Shown here: one piece after another, positions 12,020 through 23,452 of the stretch
Layout: the number at the start of each line of letters is the position of its first letter
Numbering within the stretch: the stretch's first letter is position 1
Assembly (NCBI GenBank): GCA_036245525.1
Contig: BTPG01000004.1
Span: forward strand, 53,127,810 to 53,191,809
Reading direction: 5' to 3'
DNA from: Semisulcospira habei
Taxonomy: Eukaryota; Mollusca; Gastropoda; Semisulcospiridae
Length of the DNA: 64,000 nt
Position numbers and translations under genes: made by a program
Notes under the pieces: model-generated
The model's database searches: none
What the model was told of the DNA's origin: nothing
The model's input: only the letters and a program-made list of their open reading frames with translations

Positions 12020-12121
12020 TACCCAATGCGCGGTGACCATCGGGCCGACGTCGGCCGCCGTTGGTCCGTGCGCGGGCCAACGGCGGCCGAGGTCGGCCCG
12101 ATGGCCTCTTGCGCATTGGGT
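12020..12121. repeat. HP-F palindrome
   Basis: GC-rich 102-bp palindrome bounded by TACCCAATGCGC and GCGCATTGGGTA, with GGGCCGACGTCGGCC-type arms. It belongs to the set at 14395, 20710, 28710, 37611 and 59622. Confidence 0.9.
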
Positions 12122-12271
12122 ACCTATCTTAAAGAGGTTTGAGCCTTTTCAAGTAGCGAGTGACATTTAGAATTTGCTCGGCGCCTCCGTCAAAGAAAAC
12201 CTGTCACACTGCGCCAACTCCGTCACGGAAAACCTGTCACCCTGCACTCCTCCTGCGAAAAGCATCTGTCT

Positions 12272-12336
12272 GCAAGAGGCACAGATCTTCATGAGCCCCC
12301 GCCTTGCGGGGGCCCATGAAGATCTCTGCCTCTTGC
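12272..12336. repeat. HP-B hairpin
   Basis: 65-bp palindrome; both arms have AGATCTTCATG/CATGAAGATCT in place of the commoner CCTCATG form. Confidence 0.9.
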
Positions 12337-13124
12337 GTCTATCGTCTGGCCTCTTGTAGCTTTCATTGACAACCGGTGTACCTCAGGAAAGGGGAGTGAC
12401 TGGGAGCTGGTTGTTAGGTTTTGGGGCGAAATAGCAGACGGTTGTGGCTAATGGGTTTCGCGGCGAACCTGTTGTTGGCTGATTGTTGGAGCGTCAGTCT
12501 CCGAGTTGCTTCCCGCTTTAAACCGTCGCAGACCGTACACTGAGCACTCTCTGCTCTTCACAGAACACAGATGCTAAATTCGTGAACACGAGGCATTGGC
12601 ACTCTTGAACCCTGGTATCTTGATAGACGTGAGGGTCTTTGCCGCGTGCGTACGGGCTTCGGCCGTTTGCGTTTCAAGGAGTGTCAGCCAAAGCTCGGTT
12701 ACAAACTGAATAAATTGTAATTTCTGGGTTTGTCAAGTCCTGTGGATCCAGATGCCCTGTGATCGAACGCAGGCGTTGTACAATGTTTTCGTGGTGCCCA
12801 GTTGATAATGTGTGCTGTTCGGTGATTTTGGACTGACGGTATTAGACCATAAGGTCCAAAGGCACAGACGAAACCTACGTGTTGTATGCATGCATTATGT
12901 TGTTCTGACGCTAAAACGCGGTAACTCGCGACCGGCCACAACTTAAAGCTTTCCTACAGATCTTCCGTTAGATGTTAAGAGCCAGTGTATCCAAAGCAAG
13001 ATTTTCATTAAAATGAAGTAAAAAAAAGTTGCCGCAAGGGTTTCATTTGAAAGGAAAACATAAAATAGAGGGTGAAAACCCTAGTTTCTGTTTTCCTTTA
13101 AACAAAACAAACAAACAACAAACC
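12337..13124. other. No gene seen; small 'GGTCC' hairpin at 12822-12870
   Basis: The motif TGATTTTGGAC ... AAGGTCCAAA forms a short inverted repeat. Related copies occur near 38799-38855 and 47150-47195. Nothing else is supported. Confidence 0.6.
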
Positions 13125-13281
13125 GTTTAGGGCTTAACGCCTTTTGTCGACCACGAAGGTGATTTCAAAGACGGGGCACCGAAATAGGGTCTGAACAAAT
13201 TTTGACCCAAGCTGGATTCGAACCCGGGACCTTTCGGTCGAGAGACCAACACTCTACCACCGAGCCACCCAGTTCCCCTTC
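13125..13281 (-). mobile_element. tRNA-derived SINE (type U)
   Basis: Read on the minus strand it has a tRNA-like head with A box GTGGCTCGGTGGTAGAGTG and B box GGGTTCGAATCC, then a tail ending AAGGCGTTAAGCCCTAAAC. It is not a functional tRNA, because it lacks a proper acceptor stem and continues into a tail. A second copy lies at 44136-44287. Confidence 0.8.
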
Positions 13282-13289
13282 CTTTTCAA

Positions 13290-13674
13290 ATGATTGTACA
13301 TTGCTTAACGTCCCGACAGCAACAAGGCTTTCTCAGGACGTGCCTGCACTGCTTGTGAAAAAAAACCCAAAAAAACACAGAACATTGAATGTATGTCGCC
13401 AGCCGGTCAAATACATTAAATAAACCTAACACATGGGGCCTAAATAAAGCTAAGACCATTTAGCAACACACATCCAATATCAAGAGCTACAGGCAGTGCA
13501 GATAGTAGGGAGAGTTTTAAAAAGGCAAATACAGGTGAATGGACAAAGGGTAGACAGAAACACATGCCCCAGAATAGAGAGAAAAACCCACCCTGTGGGG
13601 CTGACCAGGGTGACCCTGGGAACTAAAAAATACCTAACCCCACCCAAGTCCCCCAGGGCAGACCCGGGTGGGAG
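13290..13674 (-). mobile_element. SINE-like retroposon, type S (copy 1)
   Basis: Flanked by a 14-bp target duplication CCCTTCCTTTTCAA (13276-13289 and 13675-13688). The head starts CCCACCCGGGTCTGCCCTGG and the tail ends GTACAATCAAT-like at the left, so it points left. It inserted at the edge of the tRNA-derived SINE. Confidence 0.9.
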
Positions 13675-13800
13675 CCCTTCCTTTTCAAGATTTTCATTGT
13701 ATAATTTGTTTTGAAAATCGAGATTGTAATTGTATAACAATGAAAATCTCGCTTTTCTCAGAAATGGACAAACTGGCTTTTGCTATTTGACGGTAGAGGA

Positions 13801-13890
13801 GAACGAGAACCCAACAGAGAAAGAAAGACGCTTAGAAATTACAGCCTGCTATTTCTAAGCGTGTTTCTTTCTGCGTTGGGTTCTTCTCTG
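13801..13890. repeat. Inverted-repeat element with GAACCCAAC...GTTGGGTTC ends
   Basis: Two arms built on CCCAACGCAGAAAGAAACAC-CGCTTAGAAA-type sequence face each other across a tiny loop. The same arm is present at the PLE 3' end (6110-6150), so this may be a solo terminal module rather than a DNA transposon. Confidence 0.7.
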
Positions 13891-13981
13891 CATTTTACAC
13901 GCTTGGCAGTCACCTCTATTATCTGGATTACGTAAAAGGAACTGAACAATCAAGTTTAGAAATAATAATAACAACGATAAC

Positions 13982-14046
<65 letters not shown>

Positions 14047-14394
14047 TAATATAATAATAACAATATATTTATTTATTTATTTTTGTATTTTCCCAAGATC
14101 GAAATTTATCGTTTATCAAAGGGGTATAGAAAGGAACATATTCAAGACTAAAAACACAACAATGCTACCAATATTCAGTATAAATAAAGCACGTGCATAC
14201 AACAAGTCCGACCACTTATATCTACAGTAACTGCGAGAAATGTTCATTGTGATTAAATAGCTGACAGGTAAAAGGTAAAACAAAGGTAAATAAGGGCATC
14301 TTGGTGGGGTACAGTACATGGAACCAGTGAATACACGACATTGACCCAGCGGCTCTATGCAGCGCACCACGTTACAACTGCTCGCGGCATCACA
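13891..14394. repeat. (AAT)n microsatellite 13977-14045 in otherwise empty DNA
   Basis: An AAT/ATA trinucleotide run, possibly an old LINE tail, followed by an AT-rich stretch without a gene. Confidence 0.8.
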
Positions 14395-14455
14395 TACCCA
14401 GTGCGCAAAAGGCCATCGGGCCGACATCGGCCCGATGGCCTTTTCGCATTGGGTA
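14395..14455. repeat. HP-F palindrome, short form
   Basis: TACCCAGTGCGCAAAAGGCC pairs with GGCCTTTTCGCATTGGGTA. It lacks the inner GC-rich part of the full-length family, as if the centre had been deleted symmetrically. Confidence 0.85.
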
Positions 14456-14565
14456 GTCTATATAGAAAGGAGCTGTCCGGCGGTAAAATCGAAGTTTAAG
14501 CGTCACTTGGTGTGGCGCAGCGCAGGCAGGGATTATAAAACACTGATCACCGCGCCCCACGAAGC

Positions 14566-14890
14566 AAAGAGTCCGAAATAGCTCAGGCGGTTAAACGTCG
14601 GAGCACAGGAGAGCGAAGGGAATCGCCGGGTCGTGGGTTCGAATCCCGTCCCGGCCCCGGTAGCTGGACTCACAATCCAGGGGGGAAAAAACGGATTTGT
14701 TCAATAGCGTGTCCGTTGAAAGGTCCTGGTAAATCAAAGTGGCACAGTTGGAGTGCGCCTGAGTTGATCAGTGTTCAGGTCGTACTCCATAGGCAATAGA
14801 TTTCCCTGTCCCCCATAACCCGCCCGTCAGGGCCGTCCATGATGACCTCGGTGCTGTGGACGTTAAACCCGAACTAACCAACCAACCAAA
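14566..14890 (+). mobile_element. tRNA-derived SINE (type T), copy 1
   Basis: Head with A box TAGCTCAGGCGGTTAAACG and B box GGGTTCGAATCCC, a body of about 230 bp, and a tail with CTGTGGACGTTAAACCCGAA followed by (ACCA)n. The RNA polymerase III-type promoter boxes are intact. Confidence 0.85.
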
Positions 14891-14892
14891 CC

Positions 14893-15228
14893 CCACGAAG
14901 CACAGAGTTCGAAATAGCCCAGGCGGTTAAGCGTCGGAGCGAAAGAGAGCGAAGGGAATCGCCGGGTCGTGGGTTCCAGTCCCCGTCCCGGCTTCTGTAA
15001 CTGGACTCGTAATCCAGGGAAAAAGACGGGTTTTTTTTCAATAGCATAGTGAAAGGTCATGGTAAATCAAAGTAGCACAACTGCAGTGCGTCTAAATTGA
15101 TCAGTGTTCAGATCGTACTCCATAGGTAATACTTGTCCTTGTTACCCCATAACCCGCCCGTAAGGGCCGTCCATTATCACTTCGGTGCAGTGGACGTTAA
15201 ACCCCGAACAACCAACCCACAAACCACG
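14893..15228 (+). mobile_element. tRNA-derived SINE (type T), copy 2 in tandem
   Basis: Same layout as the copy just upstream, but more decayed: the B box reads GGGTTCCAGTCC. It begins almost at the tail of copy 1, so it either inserted into the ACCA tail or arose with it as a dimer. Confidence 0.85.
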
Positions 15229-15378
15229 CCCGACCACATCCCAAAGGTGCACAGTGAGTGCACAGTGAGTGCGCACTGAGAAATATAACTCAATAAAGCG
15301 AGTAGATATTTTATAAAGGCATGCGTTATTGCGGAACCAACTCATTCTGCCCGAGACACACCACAGCAAGATATGGCT

Positions 15379-15468
15379 CGACCATGATAGTTCAAGGGTG
15401 GTGGCAGAATAGCTTGGCGCTTATAGGCGCCAAGCTATTCTGCTACCACCCTTGAACTATCATGGTCG
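15379..15468. repeat. HP-A hairpin core
   Basis: Arms CGACCATGATAGTTCAAGGG ... and their complement, centred on GGCGC-TTATA-GGCGCC. No TTAA ends remain. Confidence 0.9.
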
Positions 15469-15519
15469 ATGTGTCTCCTGAAATGTAATGGATTCCTCAG
15501 AGGATAACTTCAAAATAAT

Positions 15520-16115
15520 AATATATAACTCTTCTATAGCGAAATATCCCTACAAAGAAAGGCTCAGAGCGCTTTACATCTAGATAATCTAACTAATTGA
15601 AATTAACTAACTGAAGTACCGACAATGTACAAAAACACAATCATTCATAGGTCCAAATGCACACTGACACAATACTAAAATAATAAACATAACATGTCAA
15701 GTGCCTGATCAGATATATACATGTTGATGGGAAAACGTAGGGTTTATCAATCCCTTTCTAAAAGGCCACATTGAAAAAAAAGTTTTCAATCTAGCCCTGA
15801 AAATGGTCAAAGATGGTGCATGGCGAATATCATGGGGAAGACACACTTTGGGAGCTTGGGAAGAAAAGGACCGCCGTCCAACGATTTTTAAGGCCGCTTT
15901 GGGGATAGTCAATATTCTGTCGTCAGTGCTGGAGCGCAATACCCTGCCTGGTGTATAGACAGGGAGACTGGAGGACAACACACCCGGAGTGTTTTAGCAA
16001 AGGCCTGAAAAACGAGGGAAACAATTTTGTATTCAATTCTGAGCTTCACAGGAAGCCAGTGTAAATGTGGGTGTTTCGTAACTCGGGCACAAAGAGTTAA
16101 CACTTCAGCGTGCAA
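15520..16115 (-). pseudogene. 3' fragment of a LINE (CR1/L2-like), frameshifted
   Basis: On the minus strand two overlapping frames together match the C-terminal end of LINE ORF2 proteins: HLHWLPVKLRIEYKIVSLVF in one (15909-16115), then YTPGRVLRSSTDDRILTIP, RSFSSQAPKV and FRARLKTFFS in the other (15709-15981). A frameshift near 15960 separates them. The 3' end has the common LINE tail with ATGTAAAGCGC and a TATTATT run at 15520-15575. This is a dead, 5'-truncated copy, from a different family than the LINEs at 48-59 kb. Confidence 0.75.
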
Positions 16116-16136
16116 GCCTGTTTGTGCTTGCTGGTC

Positions 16137-16228
16137 TTAACCCTTTTGCTGTCGGTAGTGCTTTTTGTCCAGGTGATTCCTGCAGGAACCTCCTCGTCAA
16201 AAAGCGCCGCCGACAGCCAAAGGGTTAA
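16137..16228. mobile_element. HP-C element, 92 bp, TTAA ends
   Basis: Bounded by TTAACCC at the left and GGGTTAA at the right, with GTCGGTAGTG arms meeting at CCTGCAGG. Arms carry several mismatches, so this is an older copy. Confidence 0.9.
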
Positions 16229-16271
16229 GGCTGGACAAGCACGCATACACCTCAAACTTCATGTCCTGTAT

Positions 16272-16669
16272 ATCCCCACCCGGGTCTGCCCTGGGGGACT
16301 TGGGTGGGGTTAACTACCTTTTAGTTCCCAGAGTCACCCTGGTCAGCCCCACAGGGTGGGTTTTCCCCTCTATTCTGGGGCATATGTTTCTGTCTACCCT
16401 TGGTCCATTCACCTTCCCCCCCCCCCCCTTTTTTTTTTAAAAACTCTCCCTACTGTCTGCGCTGCCTGTAGCTCTTGATATTGGATGTGTGTTGCTAAAT
16501 GGTCTTAGCTTTATTTAGGCCCCATGTCGTAGGTTTATTTAACGTATTGGACCGGCTGGCGACATACATTCAATGTTCTGTTTAGTTTTTTTTTCCTTCC
16601 CACAAGCAGTGCAGGCACGTCCTGAGAAAGTCTTGTTGCTGTCGGGACGTTAAGCAATGTACAATCAAT
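16272..16669 (+). mobile_element. SINE-like retroposon, type S (copy 2)
   Basis: Full-length plus-strand copy from CCCACCCGGGTCTGCC to a CAATCAAT tail, flanked by the 12-bp duplication CATGTCCTGTAT (16260-16271 and 16670-16681). Confidence 0.9.
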
Positions 16670-16968
16670 CATGTCCTGTATCCCGAGTAAAGGAAAAAAA
16701 AAAAAAAACATTGCCCGGGAAAGACAAGTTGAAAAAGTTGACTTTCCTAAGGCAAAAATATCTGTTGAGCATCTGCGCTCAAATAATATCAACATCAGAA
16801 TCAAGATGTATTGATGGTCAGAAGACGTCATCTCGGAATGTTCTGATGTCCAACGATCAAAATGACAGCCACAGCCCCATAACGATATCAGTGTTCTTCC
16901 ATGAGGCTGTGCTGTTGTCTAAAAACTGTAATGTTGATTTTATTAATCTATTCAGTTCGAAGCACTAC

Positions 16969-17086
16969 AGCAGGAGGTGGATAGACCATGATAACTCAAG
17001 GGTAGTGCCAGATTAGCTTGGCGCCTGATGGCGCCAAGCTAATCTGACACTACCCTTGAATTATCATGGTCGATCCATCTTCTGCA
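16969..17086. mobile_element. HP-A hairpin
   Basis: 118-bp palindrome with a TGAT loop between two GGCGCC blocks. It belongs to the ACTCAAGGGTAGTGCCAGAT subtype, both arms agreeing. Outer ends pair as GCAGGAGGTGGAT with ATCCATCTTCTGC. Confidence 0.9.
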
Positions 17087-17422
17087 ACAGGTAAATAGTC
17101 GTTAGGTGACACCAATAAAATTTAGGAAATGCGGCCATTTTGTTAAATGTGGCTGGGTAAGTTAATTTGTGTGCGGGCATTAAAAAAACAACAAACAACA
17201 ACAAAAACCAAACAGCAAACAACGGTGGTAAGTGGAGTTCAGAATTTTTTTGTGGGGGAAAGTCTGAGCCTGTAAGTCAGCGTAAGATCCGAAATCACAG
17301 ACCTGCGCAATAATATAACCACACTGCCTCAGAGTCAAAAGACAGAAAGTTCGTTTTTGTCAAGAGCGATATTTTCATTGCAGTTCAATAAAAAATTTCG
17401 CTTTTCACAAAAACTGAAGGAC

Positions 17423-17454
<32 letters not shown>

Positions 17455-18037
17455 GCCTTCGCGGGGGCAGCCCTTTAGGGCAGCCCTTTAGTTGGAGTGT
17501 GGGCGTTGTACGTGTTGTTTCTCTGTCCTGTGTGTCGCGCGGCGACCGATGGGTGGAAATTCTCGGGGTGTGGTGACTGTTTTTCCAAAGGTCAGACCTT
17601 CTGCAAGGGTCTAGGGTCGCCGTCGCGAGTACCGGCTCGGCAAATCTGCAAGAGACATAGATCCCCATGAGCCACGCTGATTCTAGCACTTGTAAGCAGG
17701 GGCAGATCCCCGGGAGCCCTGGTGCGCGCGTAGCTCTTTTGCAGAGTGAAAGGCCGGTTGACGAAGTCAGTGTACTTGGCCCGGTGCGTCTTGCTGACAA
17801 GGGAAAGTTGCGTTTACACACGGGTTCGACAAACTGAGGACGCTAGCGGCGTGGCGGTGTTTCTAGTTTTCAACTAACTGGTGTACCTGGCCCGGTGTCT
17901 TCGTCGGTACGTGCCCCAAAGAGAAGACAGCGGCTTAGGGTCCCCCTCCCTCATTCCCCACCCCAGCAGGCCTCGTCATGGCAGGCTAAAACCTCCGCGA
18001 CCACTTATCTTCGGGAACCTGGATCCAAACGCCTCTA
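17087..18037. other. No gene seen; poly-T tract and decayed HP-B
   Basis: A poly-T run of about 30 bases at 17425-17454, as from a minus-strand poly-A tail. A direct duplicate of GGGGCAGCCCTTTAGGGCAG lies at 17463-17490. A one-armed HP-B starts at 17648. No coding evidence. Confidence 0.6.
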
Positions 18038-18103
18038 GCAAGAGGTATAGATCTTCATGAGCCCCCGCATTCGCGGGGGCTCATGAAGATCTATACCTCT
18101 TGC
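18038..18103. repeat. HP-B hairpin, perfect
   Basis: 66 bp: two 31-bp arms pair without a mismatch around the loop ATTC. Relative to other copies both arms changed together (GGTATAG/CTATACC and CTTCATG/CATGAAG). Confidence 0.95.
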
Positions 18104-18552
18104 AGGTAGATGGCGGTTGCTGGGGGGTATGAGCTACCCACCCCTCCTCCCGTTTGTGCGCGCCCGGGGAAGGTGTGTTTCTCTTGAAGAATGTTGCTGA
18201 CGACTCCCCGCAAACAAGGCGGACCTGAGTCAGCTATCGCTTACTGACTGTGTGGACGCGCTGCGATATGCCCCACTTTCTCCGCTAGCGCCATCTGCTA
18301 AAACATGGACTGACCATGATAATTGAAATTTGTTTTTTCGCTCCCCTCCCACCCCCCACTCCTTTTTATTTTTTAAGCTTTCCTGGTCAGTCCATCGGCA
18401 GTAATTATATTTTTTTTTTAGCTGACAATTGTAAAAATTGACGTTGAACACATGGTGCCGACAGAATTCAGTGGATCATTATATCATCGGAGTTTTTTTT
18501 CGGATTAGATTTAGCCCAATCAGTGCTAAAATATCGTGAACATCCGCCAACT
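18104..18552. other. No gene seen
   Basis: 18309-18400 has a weak HP-A-like fragment (CTGACCATGATAATTGAAAT ... GGTCAGTCCAT) around pyrimidine-rich DNA. Otherwise unassigned. Confidence 0.5.
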
Positions 18553-18619
18553 GCAAGAGGTATAGGTCCTCATGAGCCCCCGCAATTGCGGGGGGCTCAT
18601 GAGGATCTATGCCTCTTGC
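18553..18619. repeat. HP-B hairpin
   Basis: 67 bp, loop around AATT, with one extra G in the right arm. Confidence 0.9.
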
Positions 18620-18702
18620 TAAGATTCCTTTGTAAATATTTACTTCGGACTCCAGTCCAAAAAGCGACTGGCGAATAAGTGTGCGAATAACATGCTGAGA
18701 AT

Positions 18703-18830
18703 AACCCAACAAAGAAGAAACACGCTTAAAAATGGTAGTTACAACACAATTATTTAAAATCAATAAATCGTAATGCAAAACTGTCTGTTTCTAAGCTTGT
18801 TTCTTTTCTTATTAGTTGGGTTCTTCTCGT
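18703..18830. repeat. Inverted-repeat element with AACCCAACAAAG...TTGGGTTCTT ends
   Basis: Arms of about 30 bp (AGAAACACGCTTAAAAATGG and complement-like CTGTTTCTAAGCTTGTTTC) enclose about 60 bp of AT-rich DNA. Same arm family as 13801-13890. Confidence 0.7.
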
Positions 18831-18883
18831 TATCCTCGGAACGTTGAATAATCAAAATAAATTAGGCCAACAAAACCAGGGGC

Positions 18884-18962
18884 CAGTTGCATGATGTCAG
18901 CTTAGTCCTGCGTCTTGCTTAGTGGCTGGCACTGGACTAAGCTCATATCATGCAACCGGCCC
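18884..18962. repeat. HP-G element, compact
   Basis: Outer ends GGGGCCAGTTGCATGA and TCATGCAACCGGCCC, inner CTTAGTCCTGCG facing GGACTAAGCT. It shows that HP-G has its own terminal inverted repeats, unlike the TTAA families. Confidence 0.8.
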
Positions 18963-19680
<718 letters not shown>

Positions 19681-19746
19681 GCAAGAAGCATAGATCCTCA
19701 TGAGTCCCCGCAACTGCGGGGACTCATGAAGATCTATGCTTCTTGT
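19681..19746. repeat. HP-B hairpin
   Basis: Loop AACT. Two positions differ from other copies in both arms at once (AAGC/GCTT and GTCCCC/GGGGAC); two other positions are mispaired. Confidence 0.9.
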
Positions 19747-20493
19747 AAGGGATGACGTTCGCCTATGGAATGAGAGGCATTTCGATCAGCGCGCCACAAA
19801 CTGATAGCAAATAATATTTGACTTGTCACCCGCCTTGGAAAGTCTGTTATGGCCATGAAACCCAACCCGCCCGTGTAGACTTGCGTGTTTTAAAGCCCTT
19901 TTACTGTAGCCTACTTAGGATGGTTAAGAGGGCGGTTAGTTTGTGAGTGGGAGGGGGTGTAGGAGGTAGTTGAGTGGGGTTGGGGGTGGGCGAGGGGGGA
20001 GGGAGGGGAGGAGAGAGGTTAGTGTACAGAGGGCTCTAGCCGCTTTGACGGTACACAGTGAGCTATCGGGTGTCCTCCGTGCGTGTTGTCCCTTATGCCA
20101 ACAGGAACAAAGCGAAAACTACCTTCACTTTTGACACAGTGACTGACTGGTTTTTACGTGTGTAACTTACCTGTCCGTAAATGGGTGCTGATATGTGAGA
20201 GCTTCGACCTAACGTCTCACAGCCGTAAGATCCCAAATCTTAGACCAGCTCACAGATCTATATGTGCAGTAAGCAGTTCCAATTTTTAAAGTAACACGCA
20301 GGCATGGTTCGCCCCGTATGTCAGAAATAATCAGCAGTGTCTCTCTCGATGTTTTTTTTTTTTTCCTGCGTTGGCGTCAGTGCTAGCCTTACTCCCCTTT
20401 GGACCTTTGACCAAGCGTCTACTACCTTTCTCCACGACTTTCATCTCCTTTAAATGTTTCTCATCACTGATCGCCCAAATCGTAGGGCCGCTG
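19747..20493. other. No gene seen; G-rich stretch
   Basis: 19920-20020 is purine/G-rich (GGGGGAGGGAGGGGAGGAGA-like). No coding or RNA feature was recognised. Confidence 0.6.
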
Positions 20494-20590
20494 TTAACCC
20501 TGTTTCTGTCGTAGCGCTTTTTTGTTGTTGTCGCGATGATCTCTGTAGGAATTTTCGCGACAAACAGCGCTACCGACAGCTAAGGGGTTT
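20494..20590. mobile_element. HP-C element, decayed
   Basis: Left end TTAACCC, right end GGGGTTTA. Arms GTAGCGCTTTTTT and complement are imperfect. Confidence 0.8.
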
Positions 20591-20709
20591 ATGCTTTGGT
20601 GTGGCCGGCAAGGGTATCCCATTTATCGGTGCCTTAGACTGCAGCGTGTCCGTGGGCAGTAGATCCTTTGGGGAAAGCAGATACCTAAGTCGGTTGCATC
20701 TCGGTGCTC

Positions 20710-20808
20710 CAAGGCCATCGGGCCGACGTCGACCCCCGTTGGCCCGCGCACGGCCGTGCGCGGGCCAACGGCGGCTGACCTCGGCCCGAGGGCCTTTTGC
20801 ACATTGGG
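20710..20808. repeat. HP-F palindrome
   Basis: Arms AAGGCCATCGGGCCGACGTC and complement around CGCGCACGGCCGTGCGCG. Confidence 0.85.
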
Positions 20809-22310
20809 ACGCCAAACCAAACGCACATCACTTTTGTAAAAGTCTTCTCGCGGATCGCAGGGTGTTTGCAGAGTTTTGGCTTTTAACTGATCGAAGAGGT
20901 GCCGCATCCACACACGCGAAATCAAGCCGTATATCCGGATGCGGTCCGTCTCAAATGTGTTAATACGCTCAGTCCTAATTAAAAAAAATCCCCAGATTTA
21001 TCAGTGTTTCTCTGAAGGTTGTATTATATAGAATCAAAGGGAGGCACGCTTTTTCTGGAATCACGCATGACTAAACGGTTTAACGGCATTTTTTTCAAGT
21101 GATCGTGTTGCCGCCTGTGACCTATCATAGTCGATTCGTGTCTAGTGTGTATCAGGGATGTTCATCTCTGATGCATACAGGATTCGGATCGACTATTTGG
21201 GTTAATTTTTGTTTTTTTTTCTCCCCCCCCCCCCCCCCGTCTTGTGGCATGTCCGCCTCTGTGATCACAGCGTCAGTGCCCCTCCCGTGTAAAGACTGGT
21301 TCAGCCTGCGTGATTAAGCGTCCCCTACCTCTGCTCAGCGCGATAGACTCCGCTTGTGTCATTGGCGTCAGTGCCCCTCCCGTGTAAAGACTGGTTCAGC
21401 CTGCGTGATTAAGCGTCCCCTACCTCTGCTCAGCGCGATAGACTCCGCTTGTGTCATTGGCATCAGTGCCCCTCCCGTTTAACCCATTACATCCTGAGGT
21501 TGATTTTTTTCCAGATTGGTGAGTTGCCCTAAGAAGACTACATTTTCAGTTTCGGCGATAGACTGACCATGATAGTTCAAGGGTGGTGCCAGGACAGCTT
21601 GAGAGCGTTTCAGGATTTGAAGGGTTAAGGACTGACTGGATCCGCCCACGCGAACGCGCCCCCTTTTTGTACAGCTGAGAGAATCCGCTGGTGTCAACAC
21701 ATACACTGAGCAATAGAGATTAGCCGGAGTGGGCAAATACACAGAGCGCGCTGACGGAAGTCAAACAAAATGGAGAGAGAACCTAAACTGCCACTTGCAA
21801 GTTTTGGGTACGGGGGGGGTGGGGGGGGGGGGGGGGGTTGGGGAAGGTTAGCGGTGGTGGGAGGGCTTGGGTTGGGTGGAGGAAGTAGGGTAGAGCGGGT
21901 AGAACTAGAAAGCGTTTGGCTTTCACTGGTTGGTCGCGGGAATGATCGAGATGTCGGGACACGCACCCGGTGACCAAAAGGTTTTCGGACTATCAGCCTT
22001 ACCTGGTGCGCGAACGGCCGTGCGCGTGCCAACGAAGGCTGAGCGGGGGAGTCCAAAACAAAATAAAGTCCTTGCGGTTTTGGGCTGCCAACGATCGTTA
22101 TAATGATAATGTAGATGATGACTGATGATGATGATGACGATGATATCGATGACGTCAGCCCGACGACATTTTGCTCAACAGCTAAATCAAACAGAGCCTT
22201 TCTGATTAACCACGTCGGCTTCGGCTGCAATGGCTGAGGACAGAACCTGGGTCTCCTGTCAATGGGGCTGGATGAGTGTCCATAGAGAGGCAGCAGGAAC
22301 CACAGGGCGA
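20809..22310. other. No gene seen; low-complexity and decayed hairpins
   Basis: Contains a decayed HP-D right half (20930-20963, ending TGTGTTAA), poly-C at 21220-21238, a 95-bp tandem repeat, one HP-A arm (21558-21600), poly-G at 21808-21840 and an ATG/GAT-rich run at 22105-22150. The proline-rich minus-strand frame (21694-22320) is a low-complexity artefact. Confidence 0.6.
21271..21475. repeat. 95-bp tandem repeat, just over two units
   Basis: CGTCAGTGCCCCTCCCGTGT starts at 21271 and 21366, and a third partial unit starts at 21461 (CATCAGTGCCCCTCCCGT). The first two units look identical. Confidence 0.95.
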
Positions 22311-22384
22311 GGAAATCCACGACTTATCTGCCCCTGACCGGCTCCGATCGGAGCCGGTCAGGGGCAGATAACTCGTGGATTTCC
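22311..22384. repeat. HP-I palindrome (single copy here)
   Basis: 74 bp: GGAAATCCACGA...TCGTGGATTTCC with CTGCCCCTGACCGGCTCCGA meeting its complement at the centre without a loop. One small bulge near CTTATC/GATAAC. No relative was seen elsewhere in the window. Confidence 0.9.
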
Positions 22385-22970
22385 GCGTCCTGTGCAGGAA
22401 CACAAAAGAATCGTGCCTGTGTCCCGTCCACATAGAAAGAGCCTTCTGAAGGACTACACGTTAGATGGTGCAGGTTGGCGTACGATCCGTACTGCAACAG
22501 TTTGCCCGTCCTGCCGACGGAAACTGAAACGAAATGCTTCAGAGCCTGTGATGTCATAGGCCTGTTGAGGTTGATCTGCGCACGGCTGTAATGCACGGAC
22601 TTAGCAAGCAAACATAAGACAATGGCGCGGAGTGGTTTCTGCGCTACAGGCGATTAGTGTGACCGTTGTCGCATGCAGCTGATGTCAAACCGCACAGGTC
22701 CGCCACAACAGACGTACGGAGACGGAGGCGTGCACAACGGACAGAAAACATCCTGGTGACTTGAGTTGCACCAGAAGCTGCTCTGTGATTGTGATGGGGC
22801 TTTGCTGCTAGATGATGGTCGATCCATCTCGTGTTGTAGTGTCAGGGCGTGCTGCGGTTAACTTGTAACCCCTTTACAGCCAATGGACGCAGACTGCATT
22901 TCTTGAAATCATTGATTCCCAAGCTAATGACACCCAGCCGTCCAAGAAACATGGATGCAGAGTCGTGTCG
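22385..22970. other. No gene seen
   Basis: Unassigned. 22869-22970 resembles the left half of an HP-B element (TTAACTTGTAACCCCTTTAC ...) leading to the hairpin at 22971. Confidence 0.5.
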
Positions 22971-23033
22971 GCAAGAGGCATAGATCCTCATGAGCCCCCG
23001 CTTGCGGGGCTCATGAGGATCTATGTCTCTTGC
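22971..23033. repeat. HP-B hairpin
   Basis: 63 bp with a minimal TT centre (CCCCCGC-TT-GCGGGG). Confidence 0.9.
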
Positions 23034-23403
23034 TGTTGCACTGGCGGCACAAGGTCTAATTTATTTTCTTGCGATGCACGCACACACCCGCACTCACACG
23101 AAGACTAGACTATTTTTCAGCAGTCAGTGTGGCTGTGTGTTTGGAGTAGCGACTACTGATGGAAGATTGAGAACATTATTTGACAATTACACACAGGCAG
23201 ACAGCACGGCGCGCGGCAACAGCGGATTTCGGCTCCGTCGGTCAACGTCGTTGTGGAAATGCGTGTGTTTGAAAACAAATGTCGTCAATTATCGGACGAA
23301 GGGGGAAAAAAAGAAGAAAGTGAACCAAGCAAGGCATATTAAGACGGTAAACCACCAGCTTCAGTCCCTTCACTGCAGAGGAAACGTGAAGACGATCTAA
23401 CCA
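23034..23403. other. No gene seen
   Basis: A 125-codon open frame overlaps this stretch but has no recognisable domain and runs through repeat flanks. CA-rich at 23075-23100. Confidence 0.4.
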
Positions 23404-23452
23404 CAAGAGACATAGATCCTCATGAGCCCCCGCATTTGGGTCTATGCCTCTT
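23404..23452. repeat. HP-B hairpin, one arm internally deleted
   Basis: Left arm complete (CAAGAGACATAGATCCTCAT); the right arm is shortened to GGTCTATGCCTCTTT. Confidence 0.8.

Noticed and set aside
13125..15228. Functional tRNA genes
   Set aside because: A and B boxes are present but the sequences continue into SINE bodies and tails and do not fold into closed tRNAs with matching acceptor stems.
21694..22320. Proline-rich 208-codon frame on the minus strand
   Set aside because: Produced by poly-G/GGT and ATG-repeat tracts; no domain, no splice logic.
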